A stretch of 39,870 nucleotides of DNA from assembly GCF_016862555.1 (NCBI RefSeq), contig NZ_BONE01000072.1:1-39870 (forward strand), in the 5' to 3' direction. The notes under the pieces are model-generated. The model made no database searches, had not been told where the DNA came from, and saw nothing but the letters and a program-made list of their open reading frames with translations. Source of the DNA: Asanoa siamensis. GTDB lineage: Bacteria; Actinomycetota; Actinomycetes; Mycobacteriales; Micromonosporaceae. Within the stretch, counting starts at the first letter, position 1; each line of letters opens with the position of its first letter. Of the stretch, positions 23,042 through 29,977 are shown one piece after another. Made by a program: the position numbers and the translations under genes.

Positions 23042-23955
23042 TGAGCGCCCCCGCCACGGGGACGCTCGACACAGCGCAGGCGCCGACCACCACTGTCGTA
23101 CGGGGTGGTCGGCTCCTGCGTGACCTGCTGGGTGTGCTCCCGTTCTTCGTCTTCGTCACGATCTTCCTGCTGATCCCGACGCTCGTCGTCGTGATCGGCG
23201 CGTTCGCCGGCCCCGACAACCGGCCCACGCTCGACAACATCACCGCGCTGGCCGACGGCTACATCGTGGACGCCTTCGTCCGCAGCATCACCGTCTCCGC
23301 GGTGACCGCGCTGCTCGGCGCGGCGCTGGGCGCCCTGCTCGCCTACGTGGTGGTGACCGCCGGGCCGGACAGCCTCGTCCGCCGGCTCGTCACCTCGGCC
23401 TGCGGCGTGCTGGCCCAGTTCGGCGGCGTGACGCTGGCGTTCGCGTTCATCGCCACGCTCGGCCTGAGCGGCTTCGTCACGGTGTTCCTGCGCGACTCGC
23501 TGGGCATCGACATCTTCTCGGGCGGCGTCTGGCTGTTCGACCTGCCGGGCCTCGTGCTCGTCTACACGTACTTCCAGATTCCCCTGATGGTCATCGTCTT
23601 CCTGCCCGCGCTCGACGGCATCCGTCCACAGTGGCGGGAGGCGACCGAGAACCTGGGCGGGTCGACCTGGTACTACTGGCGGCACGTGGCGGGCCCGCTG
23701 CTCGCGCCGGCGTTCCTCGGATCGACGCTGCTGTTGTTCGCCAACGCGTTCTCCGCGTACGCCACGGCGGCGGCGCTGGTCAGCCAGGGCGCTCCGCTCG
23801 TGCCGCTGCAGATCCGTTCCGCGCTGACCAGCGAGGTGCTGCTCGGCCGCGAGAACCTCGGCAAGGCGATGGCGCTGGGCATGGTCGTCGTCGTGGCGCT
23901 CGTCATGTGGCTCTACGGCCTGTTGCAGCGGAGGACCTCCCGATGGCTGGACTGA
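23041..23955 (+). CDS. ABC transporter permease (subunit 1)
   Basis: The 304-aa inner-membrane permease has about six transmembrane helices. The EAA loop that docks onto the ATPase is read as EATENLGGSTWYYWRHVAGPLLAPAFLGS (about residues 200-228), matching the E-A-A---G---------P signature. Typical of the binding-protein-dependent permeases of the spermidine/iron/phosphonate class. The ATG overlaps the preceding stop and its 3' end overlaps the next permease by 13 bp, so all subunits are translationally coupled. Confidence 0.9.
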   Translation: MSAPATGTLDTAQAPTTTVVRGGRLLRDLLGVLPFFVFVTIFLLIPTLVVVIGAFAGPDNRPTLDNITALADGYIVDAFVRSITVSAVTALLGAALGALLAYVVVTAGPDSLVRRLVTSACGVLAQFGGVTLAFAFIATLGLSGFVTVFLRDSLGIDIFSGGVWLFDLPGLVLVYTYFQIPLMVIVFLPALDGIRPQWREATENLGGSTWYYWRHVAGPLLAPAFLGSTLLLFANAFSAYATAAALVSQGAPLVPLQIRSALTSEVLLGRENLGKAMALGMVVVVALVMWLYGLLQRRTSRWLD

Positions 23956-24797
23956 GACAACGCCGCGTCCGCCGGCAGCGCGTGCTGCGCTGGGTCGTCG
24001 TCGCGCTGTTCGCGGTGCTGTTCCTGCTGCCGCTGTTCGCGATGCTCGAGTTCACGACCCGCGGCGCCGGTGGTGGTTTGACGTGGGAGACGTGGCGGGT
24101 CCTGTTCGACTGGGGCACGCTCGCGTCGACGTACCCCATCCTCTGGACCGGCATGAAGGCCTCGTTCTGGCTGATGCTGCTGTCGGTGGCGCTGACGCTG
24201 GCGCTGCTCGTGCCGACCGTGGTCTGGGTCCGGCTGCGGCTGCCGAAGCTGCGGCGGGTCGTCGAGTTCGTCAGCCTGCTGCCGCTCACGGTGCCGGCCA
24301 TCGTGCTCGTCGTCGGCCTCGCGCCGGTGTACGCGTGGGTCGTCTACTTCGTCGGCGGCTCGTCGGTGACGCTGTTCCTCGCGTACACCGTGCTGGCCTT
24401 GCCCTTCGCCTATCGCGCCATCGACGCCGGCCTGTCGGCGATCGACGTGCGCACGCTCTCGGAGGCCGCCCGCAGCCTCGGCGCCGGTTGGGCGACGGTG
24501 ATGTGGAAGGTGGTCCTGCCGAACATCCGCAGCGCCGTGCTCTCCGCCGCGTTCCTGACCGTGGCGCTGGTGCTGGGCGAGTTCACGATCGCGTCGCTGC
24601 TCAACCGCGACAACATCCAGGTCGCCATCAACCAGCTCGGCAAGAGCAGCGCGCCCGTGTCGGTGGCGGTGTCGCTGGCCGCGCTCGTGCTCGCGTTCGT
24701 GCTGCTGTTCCTGCTCTCCTTCGCCGGTCGCCGGCGCGGTCAGGCCCGTCGGGTCAATCGGGTCAATCGGGTCAATCGGGAAAGGACAACTTCGTGA
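23943..24797 (+). CDS. ABC transporter permease (subunit 2)
   Basis: The 284-aa second permease has about six transmembrane helices; the ATPase-docking EAA motif is SEAARSLGAGWATVMWKVVLPNIRSAVLSAAF (about 176-207). It starts at ATG 23943 inside the end of the first permease, preceded by GGAGG. Its C-terminal tail is odd: three exact 9-bp units GGGTCAATC encode RVNRVNRVN, a slippage-prone tandem repeat. Its stop overlaps the start of the ATPase gene as GTGA. Confidence 0.9.
   Translation: MAGLRQRRVRRQRVLRWVVVALFAVLFLLPLFAMLEFTTRGAGGGLTWETWRVLFDWGTLASTYPILWTGMKASFWLMLLSVALTLALLVPTVVWVRLRLPKLRRVVEFVSLLPLTVPAIVLVVGLAPVYAWVVYFVGGSSVTLFLAYTVLALPFAYRAIDAGLSAIDVRTLSEAARSLGAGWATVMWKVVLPNIRSAVLSAAFLTVALVLGEFTIASLLNRDNIQVAINQLGKSSAPVSVAVSLAALVLAFVLLFLLSFAGRRRGQARRVNRVNRVNRERTTS
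24751..24777 (+). repeat. 9-bp tandem repeat, three copies, in the permease tail
   Basis: GGGTCAATC occurs three times in direct succession (24751, 24760, 24769), followed by a partial GGG. It encodes an in-frame V-N-R repeat, so copy-number change would only lengthen or shorten the permease tail, but it also lies directly upstream of the ATPase ribosome binding site. Confidence 0.85.
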
Positions 24798-25834
24798 CTT
24801 CGTCAGGGGTACGCCTGGAGGCGCTGCGCCGCTCGTTCGGCGGCGTGCCGGCGTTGGACGGCCTCGACCTGGACCTGGCGCCGGGCGAGCTCGTGGCCCT
24901 GCTCGGGCCGTCGGGCTGCGGCAAGACGACGGCGCTGCGGATCCTGGCCGGGCTGGAGGACGCCGACTCGGGCCGCATCGTGGTGGGTGGCAGGGACATC
25001 GCGAACGTGCCGGCCAACCGCCGCGACATGGGCATGGTGTTCCAGGCCTACAGCCTGTTCCCGCACCTGACGGCGGCGGAGAACGTGGAGTTCGGCCTGC
25101 GGCTGCGGCGGCAGAACGCGGCTTCGCGCCGGGCGCGTTCCCGCGAGATGCTCGAGCTGGTCGGCCTGGGTGCGATGGGCGACCGCTATCCGCAGCAGAT
25201 GTCGGGCGGCCAGCAGCAGCGGGTGGCGCTGGCCCGGGCGCTGGCGATCCAGCCGCAGGTGCTGCTGCTCGACGAGCCACTGTCCGCATTGGACGCGAAG
25301 GTCCGCGTACAGCTGCGCGAGGAGATCCGGCGCATCCAGCTCGAGGTCGGCACGACGACGCTGTTCGTGACGCACGACCAGGAGGAGGCGCTGGCCATCG
25401 CGGACCGCGTCGGCGTGATGCGCGCGGGCCGGCTCGAGCAGATCGACGCGCCGGAGGCCATCTACGCGACCCCCGCGACACCGTTCGTGGCGGAGTTCGT
25501 CGGCCTGAGCAACCGCCTGCCGGGCACGGTGGTGGGCGACGTGGTCGAGGTGCTCGACGCCCGCCTGCCCCTGATCGCCGCGGCGTCCGCGCCCGACGGT
25601 GCGGTCACGGCGCTGGTCCGGCCGGAGTCGATCGACGTGACGGCCGCCCCGGACGGCCCGGGCCGGGTGGTCTCGGCGAGCTTCCTCGGCGCGACGGCCC
25701 GGGTCACCGTGGCACTGCCCGACGAGGTGCTCGTCGTCGCCCAGACGGAGAGCGCCCGCCTGGCGGACCTCCCGACGGGGACCGCGGTCCGGGTGGTCCT
25801 GCGGCCGGTCCCGGTGGTCGTCTCCGCCGCCTAG
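24794..25834 (+). CDS. ABC transporter ATP-binding protein
   Basis: This 346-aa ATPase energises the importer. Walker A is GPSGCGKTT (about 37-45), Q-loop VFQAYSLFPHLT, signature MSGGQQQRVALARAL, Walker B VLLLDEPLSALD and H-loop VTHDQEEAL. The last ~110 residues form the TOBE regulatory domain (VALVRPESIDV-type, read here as TALVRPESIDV) found in the polyamine/iron/maltose class of importers. GTG start at 24794 overlapping the previous stop, with AAAGGA upstream. Followed by a strong terminator. Confidence 0.92.
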   Translation: MTSSGVRLEALRRSFGGVPALDGLDLDLAPGELVALLGPSGCGKTTALRILAGLEDADSGRIVVGGRDIANVPANRRDMGMVFQAYSLFPHLTAAENVEFGLRLRRQNAASRRARSREMLELVGLGAMGDRYPQQMSGGQQQRVALARALAIQPQVLLLDEPLSALDAKVRVQLREEIRRIQLEVGTTTLFVTHDQEEALAIADRVGVMRAGRLEQIDAPEAIYATPATPFVAEFVGLSNRLPGTVVGDVVEVLDARLPLIAAASAPDGAVTALVRPESIDVTAAPDGPGRVVSASFLGATARVTVALPDEVLVVAQTESARLADLPTGTAVRVVLRPVPVVVSAA

Positions 25835-25844
25835 CCGACCGCGC

Positions 25845-25873
25845 CCGCGGTGCCCCTGTCCGGGGCACCGCGG
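25845..25873 (+). terminator. terminator of the ABC operon
   Basis: A perfect 12-bp stem CCGCGGTGCCCC (25845-25856) / GGGGCACCGCGG (25862-25873) with a 5-base loop begins 10 bp after the ATPase stop codon. It is not followed by a T-run, but its strength and position make it the operon terminator. Confidence 0.8.
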
Positions 25874-25880
25874 CGCGGTT

Positions 25881-26160
25881 CATGCGTTCATCGGCCAGTT
25901 GAACAGCAACGACGTCGACGCGCGGGCAGCCGGCCCGCGGCTGCCCGCGGACACGGTGTTGTCGTTCTTCTACGACCTGCCCGAGGAGCGGTGGGGCTTC
26001 GACCCCGCCGACGCCGGCCACTGGCGGGTGCTGGTCGCTCCGGTGGAGAGCGCGGTGCCGGTGACCGGGCCCGAGTCGGCGGAGTCGTTCCCGGCAGCCG
26101 CCGTAGACACCGTTGCCGTGTCGACGATCCCGGAGCCCCACCTATGTGCCTCGGCACCGG
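25881..26160 (+). pseudogene. remnant of a DUF1963 (YwqG-like) gene
   Basis: In one frame the sequence encodes AFIGQL, then LPADTVLSFFYDLPEERWGFD and PADAGHWRVLVAPVE, which is the core of DUF1963 proteins (aFi-Q... LP-G-LsFFYD... WGFDP... WRV). The match starts abruptly after the ABC terminator with no start codon or ribosome binding site and ends in unrelated sequence before the normal C-terminus. It therefore looks like a fragment left by deletion. The largest possible in-frame product is only about 100 aa from a TTG. The family's function is unknown. Confidence 0.5.
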
Positions 26161-26178
26161 GTCTTCGGCTGGCCGGGG

Positions 26179-26592
26179 TCAGGACGAGATCTGCCGCATG
26201 AGACCCATCATGTCCGGCGAGACCCACTCCTCGGCGATCCTGCCGTCCGCGACGCGGTAGATCTCGATGCTGGTGAAGCCGACGCGGCGTTCGGTCGCCG
26301 GAACGCCTTGGAACGGTCCCTTGTGGGTGCCCTCGAAACGCAACCGCATCGCGACCTTGTCGCCGTCGCCGAAGATGTCCTCGATGCTGACCCGCAGGTC
26401 GGGAAAGCCCGCCAGCATGGCCTGTACGCCGAGCTTCCAGATCTCCCGGCCGTGCAGCGGCTCGTCCAGCCCGGGAAGGTTGGCGACGAAGTCCTCCGCG
26501 ACCAGGTCGGCGCACGCCTCCAGATCGCCGCGATCCAGCGCCCCGAATGCCGTGCGCATCAGCGCGATGTTCGCCTCGACTGTTCCAACCAC
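26179..26592 (-). CDS. SnoaL-like / ester-cyclase-family protein
   Basis: A 137-aa cone-shaped alpha+beta-barrel protein of the SnoaL type: VEANIALMRTAFGALDRGDLEACADLVAEDFV, then PLHGREIWKLGVQAMLAGFPDLRVSIEDIFGDGDKVAMRLRFEGTHKGPFQGVPAT and FTSIEIYRVADGRIAEEWVSPDMMGLMRQ. In actinomycetes such proteins include polyketide cyclases and many orphan members of unknown substrate. The GTG at 26592 has an AAGGGG site; longer in-frame starts cross an inverted repeat ACATT-N8-AATGT (26618-26635) that may be its operator. Confidence 0.82.
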   Translation of the reverse strand: MVGTVEANIALMRTAFGALDRGDLEACADLVAEDFVANLPGLDEPLHGREIWKLGVQAMLAGFPDLRVSIEDIFGDGDKVAMRLRFEGTHKGPFQGVPATERRVGFTSIEIYRVADGRIAEEWVSPDMMGLMRQISS

Positions 26593-26718
26593 CGCAGTAC
26601 CCCTTCCGATCTGTTTCACATTACGACTGCAATGTAACCGAAGTCGCGTCACCTCCGCAACCCGCGCCGCATCCCGCGGACCCCGTTCGGGTTGACTCCG
26701 GGCCGGTAGCCTGTTGCC

Positions 26719-27213
26719 GTGCGGGCGGCGGCGGAGGTTCGGCGGCGATGGCTCGACGGTCGCGTCGGTCTTCGCGGAGCAGTTCCATCGGCTGGGCTAC
26801 CTCGACGTCGAGTGCTGATGGACGCGGACGCGTGGCGGCGCATCACCGCGGGAGTCGACGGCCGCGACCTGCGCTACGAACAGGTGCTCGACGAGTTCGG
26901 CACGCCGGGCCTCATCGTGTCCCGGCGAGTGCTCTGCTACGCCCCGCCCGACGGGTCCGGTTGGGTGTTCGTCGACTGTGTCCCCCTGCACCGCGACACG
27001 TACGTCCCGGGTCGCGGCACCGTCGTACGGCACTGGGACGTCGATCCCGTGGTGCGTGCGGTCCGTCGGCCCGCCGCAGGCTTCGAAGCGGGCCTGACGC
27101 TCACCCCGGACCTGTGGCTGGAACGCGGGGAAGCACCGCCCGACGGGCGGCCGACGACCGCGGTCCACTTCCCCGATCCGTTCGCACCCACCCCGGACGG
27201 CCGGGAGACCTAG
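26719..27213 (+). pseudogene. damaged paralog of the unknown protein at 15427-16125
   Basis: The open frame from GTG 26719 gives 164 aa whose last ~130 residues match the intact copy (VLMDADAWRRITAGV, then YAPPDGSGWVFVDCVPLHRDTYVPG and GFEAGLTLT). The first ~14 residues (VRAAAEVRRRWLDG) match the start of the intact protein. In between about 75 codons are missing, and for some 20 codons the matching text (VASVFAEQFHRLGYLDVE) is in another frame; an apparent 4-base deletion near 26813 brings the frame back. The gene is thus a deletion/frameshift derivative whose frame was restored. It may still yield a shortened, partly nonsensical protein. Confidence 0.75.
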
Positions 27214-27221
27214 ACCTGGGG

Positions 27222-27701
27222 CTACAGCAGCCCGGCGAGCCGGTACAGCACCAGCGAACCGGCGACGGCCACGTTCAGGCTCGAACCGGTGCCGACCATC
27301 GGGATCTCCACCGCACCGTCGAGCAGGTCGAGCGCCTCCGGTGGAATGCCCGTGGCCTCGTGCCCGAGCACCATGACGGTCCGGCGCCGCGCGGGCGGTA
27401 GGTCGGCCAGCCGGACCGCCTCGTCCGCCAGTTCCACGCCCAGGATCGCCGTGGAGGCGCGGTGCACGCAGGCGGGCTGCCGCAGCGTGTTGCCGCGGGC
27501 GAGCGCCTCGTCCACCCAGCCGAACGGCGGCACCGCCAGGCAGGCCCCGACCGCGTCGCAGGTGCGCAGCAGCGTGCCGAGGTTGGCGCCGTGCATCGGC
27601 CACAGTGGAGCGGCGACGAGGTGTCCCCAGCAGCGGTGCCGGCGGGGTCGCCGGGTCGCCCGGATCTCCCGAGGGGTCCGGACCCGGATCGCGGGCTTCA
27701 C
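27222..27701 (-). CDS. SpoU/TrmH-family RNA 2'-O-methyltransferase
   Basis: This 159-aa protein has the three SpoU/SPOUT motifs: GANLGTLLRTCDAVGA (motif 1, with N and R), VMVLGHEATGIPPEALDLL (motif 2) and IPMVGTGSSLNVAVAGSLVLYR (motif 3), which together form the trefoil-knot SAM site. It methylates a ribose in tRNA or rRNA; the size is like the short TrmL-type enzymes without an extra RNA-binding domain, though the target is undetermined. The GTG start (27701) lacks a convincing ribosome binding site. Convergent with the damaged paralog, 8 bp apart. Confidence 0.85.
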   Translation of the reverse strand: MKPAIRVRTPREIRATRRPRRHRCWGHLVAAPLWPMHGANLGTLLRTCDAVGACLAVPPFGWVDEALARGNTLRQPACVHRASTAILGVELADEAVRLADLPPARRRTVMVLGHEATGIPPEALDLLDGAVEIPMVGTGSSLNVAVAGSLVLYRLAGLL

Positions 27702-27810
27702 CGCACGGGAGCGGCGGCGCTCCGCGCGTCAGCAGTCATGTGTGGCGTGCTTCTCGGCGCACGCGGGCCATCGACGAGGTGCCTGACTCCGGGCTACAGG
27801 ATACCGCTGT

Positions 27811-29049
27811 TCAGACGAGGGCCGCCGCGGGTTTCGGGGTGGGGTCGAGCGGCAGGTCGCGGAGCCGGCGGATCGGGGTCGACAGGTAGATGATCGGCGA
27901 GAGCACCGTCAAAGCCCCGAACAACAGCAGGGTGGTACGGGCGCCGAGCGGACCCGCCAGGATCCCCGCAAGGAGCCCGCCCAGCGGGATGGCGCCCCAG
28001 GAGACGAACTTGACCGTCGCGATCACCCGCGACAGGAGCTCCGGCGGGCTCGCGAGCATCCGGTAGGTCCGGGTCGTCACGCTCAGGACCACTGTGGACC
28101 CGGCGAAGACGAGGTTGCCCACGGCGAAGGCGACGTAGCCGACGGTGCCCGTGCCCAGCGGGATCAGCAGCGCGCCGGCCACGCCGACGAAGGCCGAGAT
28201 GATCAGCCCGCGGGCGGTGCCGACCCGGTCCGTGAACCGCGTCGTGAGCGCCGCCCCGATGAGGGTGCCGAGGCCGTCGGCCGCGAGCAGCAGGCCGACC
28301 AGGACCGGCGTCGCGTGCAGCTCACGGACCAGATAGAACGGGAACAGCGCGAGCATCGCGCCGCAGACGAAGTTGGTCGCCGTCGCGTCCCACATGGCCG
28401 GCCCGATGATCGGGTGGCGGAGCACGTAGTGCCAGCCCTCGCGGATCAACGTGACCATCGGTGGCCGCTCCGCGGCGTGCAGCACCCGCCGGGCCGGCAG
28501 CGTGCGCAGCAGCACGGCCGAGACGACGTAGCTGACGGCGTCGACGAACAGCGTCGGCACCGCGCCCAGCACCTGCACCGCGAGCCCACCGAGCGACGGC
28601 CCGCCGAGCTGCGTGGCGGCGTGCGTACCGGAGTTGAGGCTGTTGCGGGCCTGCAACTGCTCCGCCGGCACGATCTCCGGCAGGAAGGTCTGGTTCGCCA
28701 CGTCGAACAGCACGTTGGCGAAGCTCACGACCAAGGCGACCCCGACGAGCTGGGCCACCGTCAGCGCGTCCAGCCACCACGCCAGCGGCACGGACGCGAT
28801 GGCGAGGGCCCGGACCAGGTCCAGCGCGACCTGCATGCCACGCAGCGGCACGCGCTGCACGATCACGCCCGCCGGCAGGCTGATCAGCAGGTACGCGAGA
28901 TAGCCGGCCGCCGTGATCAGGCCCATCTCGAAGGCCGAGGCGTCCAGCACGGACAGTGCGGTCAGCGGCAGCGCGATGCCACCGACCGCCGAGCCGAGGT
29001 GGCTGGACGTGCCGGCGATCCACCAACGCCAGAAGGCAGTGGGTTTCAT
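27811..29049 (-). CDS. MFS exporter, 12 TM segments
   Basis: A 412-aa major-facilitator transporter with 12 hydrophobic helices: MKPTAFWRWWIAGTSSHLGSAVGGIALPLTAL at the start, a central cytoplasmic loop (TLPARRVLHAAERPPMV), and LVGLLLAADGLGTLIGAALTTRFTDRVGTAR as the motif-A-like start of the second half. It resembles the MFS_3 (EntS-like) group that exports siderophores or drugs. ATG at 29049. It is divergent from the HxlR-peroxiredoxin gene with at most ~25 bp between the two starts, so the promoters must overlap and the HxlR protein is the obvious regulator. Confidence 0.88.
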   Translation of the reverse strand: MKPTAFWRWWIAGTSSHLGSAVGGIALPLTALSVLDASAFEMGLITAAGYLAYLLISLPAGVIVQRVPLRGMQVALDLVRALAIASVPLAWWLDALTVAQLVGVALVVSFANVLFDVANQTFLPEIVPAEQLQARNSLNSGTHAATQLGGPSLGGLAVQVLGAVPTLFVDAVSYVVSAVLLRTLPARRVLHAAERPPMVTLIREGWHYVLRHPIIGPAMWDATATNFVCGAMLALFPFYLVRELHATPVLVGLLLAADGLGTLIGAALTTRFTDRVGTARGLIISAFVGVAGALLIPLGTGTVGYVAFAVGNLVFAGSTVVLSVTTRTYRMLASPPELLSRVIATVKFVSWGAIPLGGLLAGILAGPLGARTTLLLFGALTVLSPIIYLSTPIRRLRDLPLDPTPKPAAALV

Positions 29050-29075
29050 AATGGAACTGACTATAGTGGTGGGTG
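29050..29075. promoter_or_regulatory. overlapping divergent promoter with ACTATAGT palindrome
   Basis: ACTATAGT (29060-29067) is a perfect 8-bp palindrome sitting in the very short gap between the MFS exporter and the HxlR-peroxiredoxin gene. TATAGT in it could serve as a -10 box for the plus-strand gene, so binding of a regulator there would act on both transcripts. Confidence 0.5.
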
Positions 29076-29977
29076 TGAGAAGAGTCGACCTCGCCGACGC
29101 GGACTGCGGCATCGCGCAGTCCCTCGGCGTGCTGACCGACTGGTGGACGTTCCTGCTCGTCCGCGACGTCGCCGGCGGGGTGACCCGCTTCGACGGCCTC
29201 CAGCACGGGCTCGGGATGAGCCGCCGCGCCCTGGCCGAGCGCCTCGCCGCGCTGGTCGACCACGGCGTGCTGCACCGCCGGCGCTACACGGACCGGCCGC
29301 CGCGCTACGACTACCTGCTCACCGAGAAGGGCGAGGGCCTGATGCCGGTGCTGATCGCCCTGCAGGAGTGGGGCGACCGGCACGTGCTCGGCGACGGGTC
29401 ACTGACCGCCACGGCGGCGGCCGGGTCGGCCGAGGCGCGCCGGGTGCACGCCCTGATCGGGCGCCGGCTCCCCGACCTGACCCTGGCGCGCCACGACGGT
29501 GCGCCGGTGCCGCCCGCCGACCCCGACGCCTGGACGGTCCTCTACTGCTTCCCCGGCGCGTTCGTGCCGGGCGTGCAGGGCCTCCCGCCGTACTGGGGAG
29601 ACATCCCCGGTGCCGCCGGCTGCACGCTCGAGTCGCACACGTACGCGGCCCGGGCCGCCGACTTCACCGCCGCGGGCGCGCGCATCCACGGGGTCAGCAC
29701 GCAGCGCCCGGACCAACTCGCGGCCTTCGCCGCGCACGCCGAGCTGCCGTTCCCGCTGCTCTCCGACGCCGAGGGGCGGCTCGCCACGGCGCTGCTGCTG
29801 CCCACGTTCCGCGCCGCGGGCACCGACCGGCTCAAGCGGGCCACGCTGCTGCTCGACCCGACCGCGACGGTGCGCGCCGTGCAGTTCCCGGTGACCGACC
29901 CGGCCGGCTCGGTCACCGAGATGCTGCGCCTGGTCCGCGACCGCACGTCGGCCGCCGCTCAGGGCTCCAGCAGGTAG
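29051..29977 (+). CDS. HxlR-type regulator fused to a peroxiredoxin domain
   Basis: One 308-aa polypeptide joins two proteins. Residues 12-110 are an HxlR winged helix (DCGIAQSLGVLTDWWTFLLVRDVAGGVTRFDGLQHGLGMSRRALAERLAALVDHGVL..., then YLLTEKGEGLMPVL), including the N-terminal cysteine Cys19 of the redox-sensing HxlR proteins. Residues 137-300 are an AhpC/TSA-like peroxiredoxin: LPDLTLARHDGAPVP, YCFPGAFVPG, then IPGAAGCTLES with the peroxidatic-type Cys191, and PFPLLSDAEGRLATALLL. No interruption, frameshift or stop lies between the parts, so the fusion is real in this sequence. The start is uncertain: ATG 29051 has no ribosome binding site, whereas GTG 29075 is 7 bp after a TATAGT -10-like box and may be leaderless. 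It overlaps the convergent membrane-protein gene by 19 bp. Confidence 0.82.
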   Translation: MELTIVVGVRRVDLADADCGIAQSLGVLTDWWTFLLVRDVAGGVTRFDGLQHGLGMSRRALAERLAALVDHGVLHRRRYTDRPPRYDYLLTEKGEGLMPVLIALQEWGDRHVLGDGSLTATAAAGSAEARRVHALIGRRLPDLTLARHDGAPVPPADPDAWTVLYCFPGAFVPGVQGLPPYWGDIPGAAGCTLESHTYAARAADFTAAGARIHGVSTQRPDQLAAFAAHAELPFPLLSDAEGRLATALLLPTFRAAGTDRLKRATLLLDPTATVRAVQFPVTDPAGSVTEMLRLVRDRTSAAAQGSSR

